Below are positions 27,105 through 35,130 of a stretch of DNA of 64,000 nucleotides, piece after piece; positions within the stretch are counted from its first letter, which is position 1, and every line of letters begins with the position of its first letter. A model generated the notes under the pieces. That model did not search any database and was not told where the DNA came from. It worked only from the letters and a program-made list of their open reading frames with translations. The stretch is taken from NCBI GenBank assembly GCA_031401675.1, contig JANNRR010000125.1:36713-100712 (forward strand). Direction: 5' to 3'. The DNA comes from JANNRR01 sp031401675 (GTDB lineage Bacteria > Pseudomonadota > Alphaproteobacteria > Rhodobacterales > Rhodobacteraceae). Position numbers and translations under genes: made by a program.

Positions 27105-28031
27105 TTACCGGGGTGGTCGGCCGATCTGCGTCAGGTCAAAGGGCGTGGACTGATAGATCTCGTTGATCCAGTTGCCGTAAAGCAGATGCGCGTGGCTGCG
27201 CCAGCGGTTCAAGGGCGGGCGTGCCGGATCGTCGCCAGGATAATAGTTGGCGGGTACGTTGATCGGGGTGCCGTTGGCCACGTCGCGGTCATACTCTTCC
27301 TTCAGCGTGCCGCTGTCATATTCGAAGTGATTGAAGATGTAGAGCGCACGATGTGCCACATCCTCGACCAGACAGGGGCCGACTTCGGTGCTGCCGACAA
27401 GGGTGGTCAGGCCGGGGGCTGCGGCAATCTCGGTCTGTTTCATTTCGGTCCAGCGGCTGACCGGGATGATGAAATCATCGGAAAAGCCGCGCAAATAGGG
27501 CGAGGCGGGGATCAGGCAGCGGTGGCGGAAGCAGCCGAACGCCTTGGCGGGCAGCAGGTGTTTGGCGACGCCGTGAAAATGGTTGATCATCGCCATGCCG
27601 CCCCAGCAGACGCCGAAGGTGGAGTGGACATGGGTCTGGGACCAGTCCATCACCTCGGTCAGTTCGTCCCAGTAGGTGACCTGTTCGAACGGCAGATGCT
27701 CGATCGGCGCGCCGGTGATGATCAGCCCGTCGAAATGCTGGCCCTTCACCTCCTGAAAGGTGTGATAGAACGCCTCCATGTGCTCGGGGGCGGTGGTCTT
27801 GGTCTGATGCTCGGTCATCCGGATCAGCGTCAGGTCGATCTGCAGCGGCGTGGCGCCGATCAGGCGGGCGAACTGGGTTTCGGTCTGGATCTTCTTGGGC
27901 ATCAGGTTCAACAGGCCGATGCGCAGGGGCCGGATGTCCTGTCGTGCCGCGCGGGTCTGCCCCATCACCATCACGCCCTCTTTCGACAGGATGCCGAAGG
28001 CGGGCAGGGTTTCGGGCAGGGTGATCGGCAT
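27105..28031 (-). CDS. metA: homoserine O-acetyltransferase (MetA family)
   Basis: 308 residues. Acylates homoserine in methionine synthesis. Catalytic Cys142 is in FGVCWGGMA and the catalytic His in FNHFEYDSGTL. The acyl-CoA specificity position carries Glu111 (GAPIEHLPF), which in this family marks acetyl-CoA rather than succinyl-CoA use. The gene lies 39 bp after a P-loop protein gene on the same strand; the gap is too short for a SAM riboswitch. The 144-bp region after its stop is without a gene. Confidence 0.94.
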   Translation of the reverse strand: MPITLPETLPAFGILSKEGVMVMGQTRAARQDIRPLRIGLLNLMPKKIQTETQFARLIGATPLQIDLTLIRMTEHQTKTTAPEHMEAFYHTFQEVKGQHFDGLIITGAPIEHLPFEQVTYWDELTEVMDWSQTHVHSTFGVCWGGMAMINHFHGVAKHLLPAKAFGCFRHRCLIPASPYLRGFSDDFIIPVSRWTEMKQTEIAAAPGLTTLVGSTEVGPCLVEDVAHRALYIFNHFEYDSGTLKEEYDRDVANGTPINVPANYYPGDDPARPPLNRWRSHAHLLYGNWINEIYQSTPFDLTQIGRPPR

Positions 28032-28070
28032 GACAGGTCCTTTGCGGGGTGGGCAGACCAGATAGGCGGA

Positions 28071-28934
28071 TCAGGCCCGGGTCGCAAGGGCCCGCATGAT
28101 CAGCGCGTCGAAGTCGGCGGCGGTGCGGACCTGCGCCACGGCTTCGGCGGTGACGGTCAGGCCCCAGTTGTCGGCCATTGCCGCGTAGCGCGGCTGGCGG
28201 TGCGCCAGCGCGCGGGCGAAGGTGAAGCGCACGAAGGCATCCGGATCAACTTCATCCTCGGACACCTTGTTTGTGTTGAGATATTCGCGCCAGATATCCC
28301 TCAGGAATGCCGGCTGGTAGTACATCGGTTTTGGGGCGCGGTCGAAGCGGCGGATTAGTTCGGCGGTGTGGGCATCCGAGCCCTTGATCCAGACCATCAG
28401 GAGGTTGTCCGACAGCCGGGTCAGTCCCGGATCGGAGCGGTCAAAGGGGTCGGCAACCTCGCAGATCGAGCCGCCGCTGTCGCAGATGAAGTTGGGGTAA
28501 CCATAGAGCGCCTTGGCGCGGTCGATGAAATGCGGGGTGTCCATCAGCGCCGCCACCTCAGCCACGCGGTGCTGTTCCTGGCGTTCCAGGTACTCGGCGA
28601 AGGGCAGGCCGCCCTGCGCCGGGTTGCCGGGTTTGCCGAGGTAGGTCGACAGCGGCGCCAGATTGTTGAAGGTGATGTTGGAGGCGATGTAGATCGAATC
28701 CGTCATCAGCAGCTCGGCAAGGAACGGGTTGCGCATCGCCTCGCGCTTGAAATTGTCGACGATGTGCTCGCCCATGTAGCGGGTGCCGATGCGGTAATCG
28801 ACCGAGTAGTGAAACCAGGTGCCGGCGTCGCGCAGAAGGTTGGCGAGGGTGGTCTTGCCCAAGCCGGACATGCCGAACAACAGGACGCGCTTTTGCGTGG
28901 CGCGTTGCCAGTCTGCGCCTGTGGAATAGATCAT
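28071..28934 (-). CDS. P-loop ATPase of unknown function
   Basis: 287 residues. Walker A LLFGMSGLGKTTLANLL at residues 18-34 follows a short N-terminus. Other conserved-looking segments: FHYSVDYRIGTRYMGEHIVDNFKREAM, FICDSGGSICEVADP and WREYLNTNKVSEDEVDPDAFVRF. It resembles small nucleotide kinases in its first 60 residues but no substrate motif was recognised. Upstream of metA on the same strand, so possibly co-transcribed with it. Confidence 0.75.
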   Translation of the reverse strand: MIYSTGADWQRATQKRVLLFGMSGLGKTTLANLLRDAGTWFHYSVDYRIGTRYMGEHIVDNFKREAMRNPFLAELLMTDSIYIASNITFNNLAPLSTYLGKPGNPAQGGLPFAEYLERQEQHRVAEVAALMDTPHFIDRAKALYGYPNFICDSGGSICEVADPFDRSDPGLTRLSDNLLMVWIKGSDAHTAELIRRFDRAPKPMYYQPAFLRDIWREYLNTNKVSEDEVDPDAFVRFTFARALAHRQPRYAAMADNWGLTVTAEAVAQVRTAADFDALIMRALATRA

Positions 28935-28996
28935 GGCCGCCCCCTGTTGCCCGTTCCCATCTATCGGGCTTGACTATCGGGCCGCACAAGGTCTGG

Positions 28997-29902
28997 TCAA
29001 TGCTTGAAAATCCCGAGCACCCGGCCATCGATGATCAGAAGGCCGAGCGCCAGCAGGGCAAAGCCGGCATAGGCGTTGGCGGGCAGGGCTTCGGCAAAGG
29101 TCACGGCACCCAGAAGGATGGCGACCGGGGCGACCAGCAGCGTGGTCAGTGACAGATTGCCCGCCCCCGCCATTGCCAGCACCCGGTAGAACAGCAGGTA
29201 CGCCAGTGCCGCCGCAACAAAGGCAAGATAGGCTACGGCCCCCCAGGTGGCCGGTGCGTAGTTCAGCGGGGGCCAGCCTTCGGTCATCAGTGCCAGCGGC
29301 AGCATCACCAGCGTCGCGGCGGTGAGCATGCCGGCGGTGGCGACTTGCGGGCTGGTGTCGCGAAACATGGCGCGGGCAAAGACTCCGGAAATGGCATAGG
29401 ACAGGGTGGCGGCGATCACCGCCAGTTGCGAGATCGAGGTGATGTCGAGATCGGCCATTGCCTCGATTCCGATGGCGGTCGCGACCCCCAGAAAGCCGAG
29501 CCCCACGCCGGCAGCCTTGCGCCAGGTCAGCCGCTCGTCGGCGAACACCAATGCGGCGATCAGCACGCCGAAGATGGCGGTGGAGGCGTTGAGGATCGAG
29601 GCGAGGCCGCTGGCGATGTGTTGCTGGCCCCAGACGATCAGTGAAAACGGCAGGGCGTTGTTCAGGATGCCCATGGCGAGGAAGGCGGCCCAGATGCGGG
29701 GGGCGCGCGGAACCGCAAGGCCGCGGGCCAGGACATAGGCCCACATCGCAACCATGCCGCCGGTCACGCGCAATGCGACCAGCGTGAAGACTCCGATTTC
29801 GGCCAGTGCTACGCGGTTGCACAGGAACGACCCGCCCCAGATCGTGGCCAGCAGCAGCAATTCGGCCCAGGCGCGGGGCGAGAGGGATTTTTGTTCGGTC
29901 AT
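28997..29902 (-). CDS. EamA/DMT-superfamily transporter
   Basis: 301 residues with ten hydrophobic segments arranged as two EamA repeats (first about 10-140, second about 150-290). ELLLLATIWGGSFLCNRVAL at the start and the repeat-internal NASTAIFGVLIAALVFADERLTWRKAAG are typical. Members export amino acids or metabolites; substrate here unknown. The next gene upstream on this strand is fadL-like, about 90 bp away. Confidence 0.88.
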   Translation of the reverse strand: MTEQKSLSPRAWAELLLLATIWGGSFLCNRVALAEIGVFTLVALRVTGGMVAMWAYVLARGLAVPRAPRIWAAFLAMGILNNALPFSLIVWGQQHIASGLASILNASTAIFGVLIAALVFADERLTWRKAAGVGLGFLGVATAIGIEAMADLDITSISQLAVIAATLSYAISGVFARAMFRDTSPQVATAGMLTAATLVMLPLALMTEGWPPLNYAPATWGAVAYLAFVAAALAYLLFYRVLAMAGAGNLSLTTLLVAPVAILLGAVTFAEALPANAYAGFALLALGLLIIDGRVLGIFKH

Positions 29903-29992
29903 GGCGACGGCTTAACAGGGCACACGGCGGCGCGCGACCCGGAAGGTGATGAATGGCTGCGATACGCCTGAGGCGCGCCGCTGTCTGGCCGT

Positions 29993-31123
29993 CTAGAAGG
30001 TGAAACCGACCTTGATCCCGGCGGCAAGGGCAGTGTTGCCGCGGAAGTTGCCGGCGGCAACGCCGGACGGGGCGCTGAGCGTGGTGTCGGCGTCGCCGAT
30101 CGCAACGTAGCGGATGCCGCCGGTGACCTTCATGTTGTTCCTGGTATAGGTTCCGCCCAACCCGATGCTCCAATAGCCGTCGGTCGGCCCGAGGTTGGAG
30201 GCAAAGCCGCCTGTCTGGCTCTCATAGCCCAGCGTGACGGCGCCCGACCAGGTATCGCTGAACTTGCGGCCCACCCCAAGCGTGTAGCTGACGGTATTGC
30301 TGTCATAGGACACGATCGGTGTGGTCGGCGGATAGTTCAGCGGATCGAGCGCGAACTTTGACCATTCGACCCAGCGGACCGAACCGAACAGCAATGTATC
30401 CTTGGCGACGCCGCTTTGGAATTCGAGGCTGACCGACTGCGGTGTTTCAAGCGTGGTGATCGAATTGACGGGCAGCTGGCCGGTGAAGACGCTGGCATCC
30501 ACGGTCGGCAACTCGTGTTTGACCTTGGAATTATAGGTGAGGGCGACACGGAGCGCGATTTCGGGCTTCTCAAAGGCGACCCCGACCAGATAGCCGATCC
30601 CGGCATCCTTGCTGCCATTGGCGGTATAGCCGCCACCCGGAATGAATGGCACCGAGGCCACCGCCGAAAGGGTCTGATAGCGCAGGCCGCCAAATGCGCT
30701 GAAGTTGGACGGCAGAGTGTATTTCAGCACGCCGGTCAGGGCAGTCGTTTTCAGTTCCGCAGTTGAGCCGCGCGCATAGTAGGTGGAACCGGCCGGATAC
30801 TCGACGTTTGCCCCGAACGGCGCGTCGAAAATAATGGCGGCGGAAAGGCCATTCGGGAACTGGTGTTTGTAGGCGCCCGCAAAGGTTACATAATTGCGTG
30901 TCATGTCGCCGGAGGCCTGGCCCGGTGTCGGGGTGAGGGCGGACAGCGCGGCCCCGGCCCCGACGCCTTCGACGGTCGGCGATACCGCACCAAGCGAGAA
31001 CTCGGCATAATTGCCCTTCTCGAATATCACGCCGATTGATTGGCCGGAGCGGTCAAGCCCGCCTGCGAATGCCGATGCTGCGGTCAGGGCAAGTGTGCCC
31101 GCTGTCGCGACCAGAAGTCTCAT
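29993..31123 (-). CDS. outer-membrane protein, FadL/OmpP1/TodX family
   Basis: 376 residues. Signal peptide MRLLVATAGTLALTAASAFA ending before GGLDRSGQSIGVIFEKG, a FadL-type N-terminus. The rest is alternating beta-strand sequence ending AAGIKVGFTF with a terminal Phe, as expected for a beta-barrel. FadL-type porins import hydrophobic compounds such as long-chain fatty acids. No partner acyl-CoA genes are nearby. Confidence 0.88.
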   Translation of the reverse strand: MRLLVATAGTLALTAASAFAGGLDRSGQSIGVIFEKGNYAEFSLGAVSPTVEGVGAGAALSALTPTPGQASGDMTRNYVTFAGAYKHQFPNGLSAAIIFDAPFGANVEYPAGSTYYARGSTAELKTTALTGVLKYTLPSNFSAFGGLRYQTLSAVASVPFIPGGGYTANGSKDAGIGYLVGVAFEKPEIALRVALTYNSKVKHELPTVDASVFTGQLPVNSITTLETPQSVSLEFQSGVAKDTLLFGSVRWVEWSKFALDPLNYPPTTPIVSYDSNTVSYTLGVGRKFSDTWSGAVTLGYESQTGGFASNLGPTDGYWSIGLGGTYTRNNMKVTGGIRYVAIGDADTTLSAPSGVAAGNFRGNTALAAGIKVGFTF

Positions 31124-31306
31124 GGTGGTCTTCCTCCCCGAAGAACTCGTATGATTTCATAATTCTGTGATCATGGCGACGCGGTCCGTCAACCAATAAC
31201 GTCGCGTCAGAAATGAATCGCGGGGATTTTCACCGGTTTGACCAGATTTTGGCAACAGGGTCAGATCGCTCGCTCCCCGATAGAATTCAAGTTTTCGCGC
31301 GCCGGG

Positions 31307-31678
31307 TCATGGCGGACCGGTTTCCGGCAGGCCCGATTGCAGCGGGCCCGATTGTGGCGGGCCTGACTGCGGCATGCCTGTGATCTGAAAGGCGCGGTGC
31401 AGGTGGGTCGTGGCCCGGCCCCAGGCCGAGGCTTTGCTGCGGACCTGATGCGCGGCAAAGGCCGCCTGATCGGTGAAGCGTTCGGCGACAAAGAACCGGC
31501 AGGGATCGCAGCGGTCGGCCACGATCTGAAACAGGAGGCACCCCGGTTCTTCACGGGTCAGGCGCAGATGTTCGGGCAGCAGCGCCTCGACCATGGCGCG
31601 GTCGGCGGGCTGGCAGATCAGCGTTCCGGTCAGCGCAATCGGTTGTGCTGCGGCGGCTTGCGGCGGATGCTTGGACAT
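31307..31678 (-). CDS. antibiotic-biosynthesis-monooxygenase (ABM) fold protein with repeat tail
   Basis: 123 residues. The ABM dimeric ferredoxin-like fold is suggested by LTGTLICQPADRAMVEALLPEHLRLTREEPGCLLFQIV and FFVAERFTDQAAFAAHQ. Relatives act as quinol or heme monooxygenases or have no known activity. The last 20 residues are a pentapeptide repeat (QSGPP, QSGPL, QSGLP, ETGPP) encoded by imperfect 15-bp DNA repeats. ATG 31678 is the start; the frame continues further upstream without homology. Confidence 0.7.
   Translation of the reverse strand: MSKHPPQAAAAQPIALTGTLICQPADRAMVEALLPEHLRLTREEPGCLLFQIVADRCDPCRFFVAERFTDQAAFAAHQVRSKASAWGRATTHLHRAFQITGMPQSGPPQSGPLQSGLPETGPP
31310..31374. repeat. 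imperfect 15-bp tandem repeat at the end of the ABM gene
   Basis: About four units related to GCGGGCCCGATTGTG/C encode the Pro-Gly-rich tail of the ABM protein. A similar period-15 array, with a different unit, occurs at 39037-39126. Confidence 0.6.
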
Positions 31679-31904
31679 GCGGTGATCCCGGCGGGTTCTA
31701 TGTCGATCAGACCCGGAATTCCGGCGCACTGCAAGCCTGTCGTCCTGCAGAAACTGGCCCCAGCGCGCCGTGCTGCCCGGGCGCGCCGATCCGGATCGCC
31801 GGTTAGAACGCAGATTGCGACAGGGCTGCAAAAGACTTGCCAGAGCCGCCAAAGCATCGCTAGGTAGATTGAAGCCGGGAAACACCGGCGGGATTTTCGG
31901 GAGG

Positions 31905-32450
31905 TTGGCTCTGGAAGGATTTCTGAAGCTTTCCGGCATCATCGACAGGATCAATCAGGGATTTTCCTGGATCGCGGCGGTACTGGTGCTGATCAGTTGT
32001 CTGATTTCCGCCGGCAATGCGGCGCTGCGCTATACGTTCAGCATATCGTCGAATGCCTGGCTGGAAATTCAGTGGCAGATGTTTGCCGGGGTGTTCCTGC
32101 TGGGCGCGCCCTATGTGCTGAAGCTGAACGAGCATGTCCGGGTGGATATCCTTTATGGCGGCGCATCGGCGCGGACCAAGGCCTGGATCGATGTCTTTGG
32201 GCTGATCGTGTTCCTGTTTCCGGCGACCATCCTGATTTCTGTGCTGGGCTGGCCCTTCTTCTGGTCGAGCTTTGTCAGTGGCGAGCATTCGTCGAATGCC
32301 GGCGGGCTGATCCTCTGGCCGGTCAAGCTGTTGTTGCCGGTGGGCTTTGGCCTGATCGCGCTGCAGGGGGTTTCGGAATTGATCAAGCGCATCGCGGCGT
32401 TGCAGGGCGCGGCGCAACTGACCGTCGCCTACGAGAAGCCGCTGCAATGA
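31905..32450 (+). CDS. takQ: TRAP transporter small permease (DctQ/TakQ type)
   Basis: About 181 residues with four hydrophobic segments (ISCLISAGNAALRYTF, GVFLLGAPYVL, FLFPATILISVLGW and LLLPVGFGLIALQG). NAWLEIQWQMFAGVFLLGAPYVLKLNEHVRVDILYG is typical of TakQ-like subunits. No ATG or GTG exists at the expected start. TTG 31905 follows GGGAGG directly, and CTG 31911 has that site 6 bp upstream, so the true start is one of these or TTG 31869. First gene of the takQ-takM-takP operon. Confidence 0.85.
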   Translation: MALEGFLKLSGIIDRINQGFSWIAAVLVLISCLISAGNAALRYTFSISSNAWLEIQWQMFAGVFLLGAPYVLKLNEHVRVDILYGGASARTKAWIDVFGLIVFLFPATILISVLGWPFFWSSFVSGEHSSNAGGLILWPVKLLLPVGFGLIALQGVSELIKRIAALQGAAQLTVAYEKPLQ

Positions 32451-32472
32451 CAACGGGCAGAAGGCGCACCCG

Positions 32473-33933
32473 ATGCTAGAATATGGTGCGCTGGCCCCGG
32501 CGATGTTTGCCGGGTTGATCATGTTCATGCTGATCGGATTCCCGGTGGCGTTCTCGCTGGCGGCCCTGGGGCTGTTCTTTGGCTTCATCGCCATCGAGAT
32601 CGGCTATTTCGATGTGGCGTTTCTGCAGGCGCTGCCGTTCCGGGTGTTCGGCATCATGTCGAACGATCTGTTGCTGGCGATTCCGTTTTTTACTTTCATG
32701 GGCGTCATATTGGAGCGAAGCGGGCTGGCCGAGGATTTGCTGGAAGGCGTCGGGCAGGCCTTCGGCTCGGTGCCGGGCGGGCTGGCCTATGCGGTGATCT
32801 TTGTCGGCGCGATTCTGGGGGCTATCACCGGGACGGTGGCGGCTTCGGTGATTGCCATGGGCATGATCAGCCTGCCGATCATGATGAAGTATGGCTATGA
32901 TATGAAGATCGGCACCGGGGTGATTGCGGCCTCGGGCACCATCACCCAGGTGATCCCGCCGTCGCTGGTGCTGATCGTGCTGGCGGATCAGCTGGGGGTT
33001 TCGGTCGGCGACATGTATCTGGGGGCGTTCGGGCCGTCGGTGTTGCAGGTGGCGCTGTTCGTGGCCTTCATCTTCTTCATCGCGACATTCCAGCCGCACA
33101 AGGTGCCGGCGCTGCCGCCCGAGGCGCGGACGCTGCGGGGCTGGCCGCTGGTATCAAAGATCGCCTGGGGGATGATCCCGTCGGTTGCGCTGATCTTTCT
33201 GGTGCTGGGCACGATCTTTCTGGGGTTCGCCACCCCGACCGAGGCGGGCGCGATGGGTGCCGTGGGGGCGATAGTGCTGGCAGTGCTGCACGGACGCGCC
33301 AGCCTGAAGCTGTTGTGGAGCGCCATGGAAGGCACCATGCGGATCACCGCGATGGTGGTGTTCATTCTGGTCGGTGCCACGGTGTTCAGCCTGGTGTTTC
33401 AGGGGGTGAACGGCGGGCGCTGGATCGAGCATCTGCTGTCGGGGATTCCGGGCGGGGTGATCGGGTTCCTGATCTTTGTCAACATCTTCATCTTCTTTCT
33501 GGCCTTCTTCCTCGATTTCTTCGAGATCGTGTTCATCGTGGTGCCGCTGTTGGTACCGGTGGCCGTGGCGCTGGACATCAACCTGATCTGGTTCGGTGTA
33601 CTGCTCTGCGTGAACATGCAGACCAGCTTCATGCATCCGCCGTTCGGGTTCGCGCTGTTCTATCTGCGCGGGATCGCCCCGCCCGAGGTGAAAAGCCGCG
33701 ACATCTATCTGGGCTCGATCCCGTGGATCGGGCTGCAGGTCATCCTGGTTGCGGTGCTGATCTTCTGGCCCGAATCGGTGACGTACTGGCTGGCAAGGGA
33801 TCAGGTGCTGGATGCCGGGGCGGTGACCCAGACGCTGGATGCGATTCCGCTGCCCGAGTTGAACCTTGATCTGGAGGGACTTGGTGCTGCCCCGGACTTG
33901 GGGATTGAACCGGCGCCCGCTGGCAATAACTAG
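32473..33933 (+). CDS. takM: TRAP transporter large permease (DctM/TakM type)
   Basis: 486 residues with about 12-13 hydrophobic segments, the normal DctM size. GAILGAITGTVAASVIAMGMISLPIMMKYGYD and ASGTITQVIPPSLVLIVLADQLGVSVGDMYLGAF are DctM hallmarks. It uses the sodium gradient to import substrate delivered by the periplasmic protein. It lies 22 bp after the small subunit and 32 bp before the binding protein. Confidence 0.94.
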   Translation: MLEYGALAPAMFAGLIMFMLIGFPVAFSLAALGLFFGFIAIEIGYFDVAFLQALPFRVFGIMSNDLLLAIPFFTFMGVILERSGLAEDLLEGVGQAFGSVPGGLAYAVIFVGAILGAITGTVAASVIAMGMISLPIMMKYGYDMKIGTGVIAASGTITQVIPPSLVLIVLADQLGVSVGDMYLGAFGPSVLQVALFVAFIFFIATFQPHKVPALPPEARTLRGWPLVSKIAWGMIPSVALIFLVLGTIFLGFATPTEAGAMGAVGAIVLAVLHGRASLKLLWSAMEGTMRITAMVVFILVGATVFSLVFQGVNGGRWIEHLLSGIPGGVIGFLIFVNIFIFFLAFFLDFFEIVFIVVPLLVPVAVALDINLIWFGVLLCVNMQTSFMHPPFGFALFYLRGIAPPEVKSRDIYLGSIPWIGLQVILVAVLIFWPESVTYWLARDQVLDAGAVTQTLDAIPLPELNLDLEGLGAAPDLGIEPAPAGNN

Positions 33934-33965
33934 TCATCACGAAACTGTCTCAGGGAGGAATGAAA

Positions 33966-35054
33966 ATGAAAAGACGCAATTTCTTGACCACCGCCGCCAT
34001 CGGCGCGGCCGCGACCAGTCTGGCGGCACCATTGGTGGCGCAGACGATGCCGAAAGTCGCCTGGCGGCTGTCGTCGGGCTTTCCGAAATCGCTGGACACG
34101 ATCTATGGCGCGGCCGAGGTCTTTGCCAAGAACGTCCTGGAGGCAACGGACGGCAATTTCCAGATTCAGCCGTTTGCCGCCGGCGAGATCGTCAAGACCC
34201 CGGAACTGGCCGAAGCGGTCGGCAATGGCACTGTCGAGTTGGGGCACACCGCCAGCTACTATTACTGGGGCAAGGATGCGGCCTATGCGCTGGGCACGGC
34301 GGTGCCGTTCGGCCTGAATGCCCGGGGGGCCAATGCCTGGCATTACCACGGCGGCGGCATCGATCTGATGAACGCCTTTTACGCCAAGCAGAACCTGTAC
34401 GGGCTGCCGGGCGGCAATACCGGTTCGCAGATGGGGGGCTGGTTCCGCAAGGAAATCAACTCGGTCGCCGACATGGCGGGCATCAAGTTCCGGATCGGCG
34501 GCATGGGCGGCAAGGTGCTGGAAGCACTGGGCGTGGTGCCGCAGCAGTTGCCGGGCGGCGACATCTATCCCGCGCTGGAACGCGGCACCATCGACGCTGC
34601 CGAGTGGGTCGGGCCTTATGACGATGAAAAGCTGGGGTTCAACAAGGTGGCACCCTATTACTATTACCCCGGTTTCTGGGAGGGTGGGCCGACCCTGCAT
34701 TTCCTGTTCAACCTGGGCAAATGGAACGAGCTGCCGGCGGCCTACAAGGCAGTGGTCACATCGGCGGCGGCGCATGCCAATGTCGACATGCTGGCCAAGT
34801 ACGACGCCAAGAACCCGGCGGCGCTGCGCAGTCTGATCGGCGGCGGCGCGCAGTTGCGCCCCTATCCGCAAGACGTGCTGGAGGCGGCGTTTGCCTCGGC
34901 CAATGCGCTCTATGCCGAAATCTCTGCGACAAACGCCGACTTTGCGACCATCTTTGCCTCGATGGAGGCGTTCCGCAACGAGGCTAACCTGTGGAACCAG
35001 GTCGCTGAGTACGCGTTCGACAGCTTCCAGATCCGCAACCGCCCGAAGGGCTGA
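33966..35054 (+). CDS. takP: TRAP transporter substrate-binding protein, TakP type
   Basis: 362 residues. The N-terminus MKRRNFLTTAAIGAAATSLA is a twin-arginine (Tat) signal ending near VAQ. The mature part closely follows what I recall of Rhodobacter sphaeroides TakP: SGFPKSLDTIYGAAEV, ASYYYWGKDAAYALGTAVPF, FPGGNTG-like LPGGNTGSQMGGWFRKEIN, and PYYYYPGFWEGGPTLHF. TakP binds pyruvate and other 2-oxo acids. ATG 33966 has GGGAGG 7 bp upstream; the ATG at 33960 would be too close to it. A hairpin follows at 35074-35099. Confidence 0.92.
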   Translation: MKRRNFLTTAAIGAAATSLAAPLVAQTMPKVAWRLSSGFPKSLDTIYGAAEVFAKNVLEATDGNFQIQPFAAGEIVKTPELAEAVGNGTVELGHTASYYYWGKDAAYALGTAVPFGLNARGANAWHYHGGGIDLMNAFYAKQNLYGLPGGNTGSQMGGWFRKEINSVADMAGIKFRIGGMGGKVLEALGVVPQQLPGGDIYPALERGTIDAAEWVGPYDDEKLGFNKVAPYYYYPGFWEGGPTLHFLFNLGKWNELPAAYKAVVTSAAAHANVDMLAKYDAKNPAALRSLIGGGAQLRPYPQDVLEAAFASANALYAEISATNADFATIFASMEAFRNEANLWNQVAEYAFDSFQIRNRPKG

Positions 35055-35073
35055 TCGGCGGCGACATCAAGAG

Positions 35074-35099
35074 GGGCGGGCCTATCGGGTCCGCCCTTT
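35074..35099. terminator. probable terminator between takP and guaA
   Basis: GGGCGG-GCC-TATC-GGT-CCGCCC type stem, followed by a short TTT. The two flanking genes are convergent and end within 60 bp on either side. Confidence 0.5.
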
Positions 35100-35130
35100 G
35101 GCTGTCCGGCGCAGTGGTCAGCGCCCGGCC

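Noticed and set aside
28032..28070. SAM riboswitch in front of metA
   Set aside because: The 39-bp gap is too short and shows no pseudoknot elements.
26046..28358. 770-codon plus-strand frame opposite ppk2 and metA
   Set aside because: Antisense to two enzymes with intact catalytic motifs; length is explained by high GC.
28974..30173. Long minus-strand frame across the EamA and FadL genes
   Set aside because: Overlaps two well-supported genes in another frame and has a His/Arg-rich composition typical of GC-rich shadow frames.
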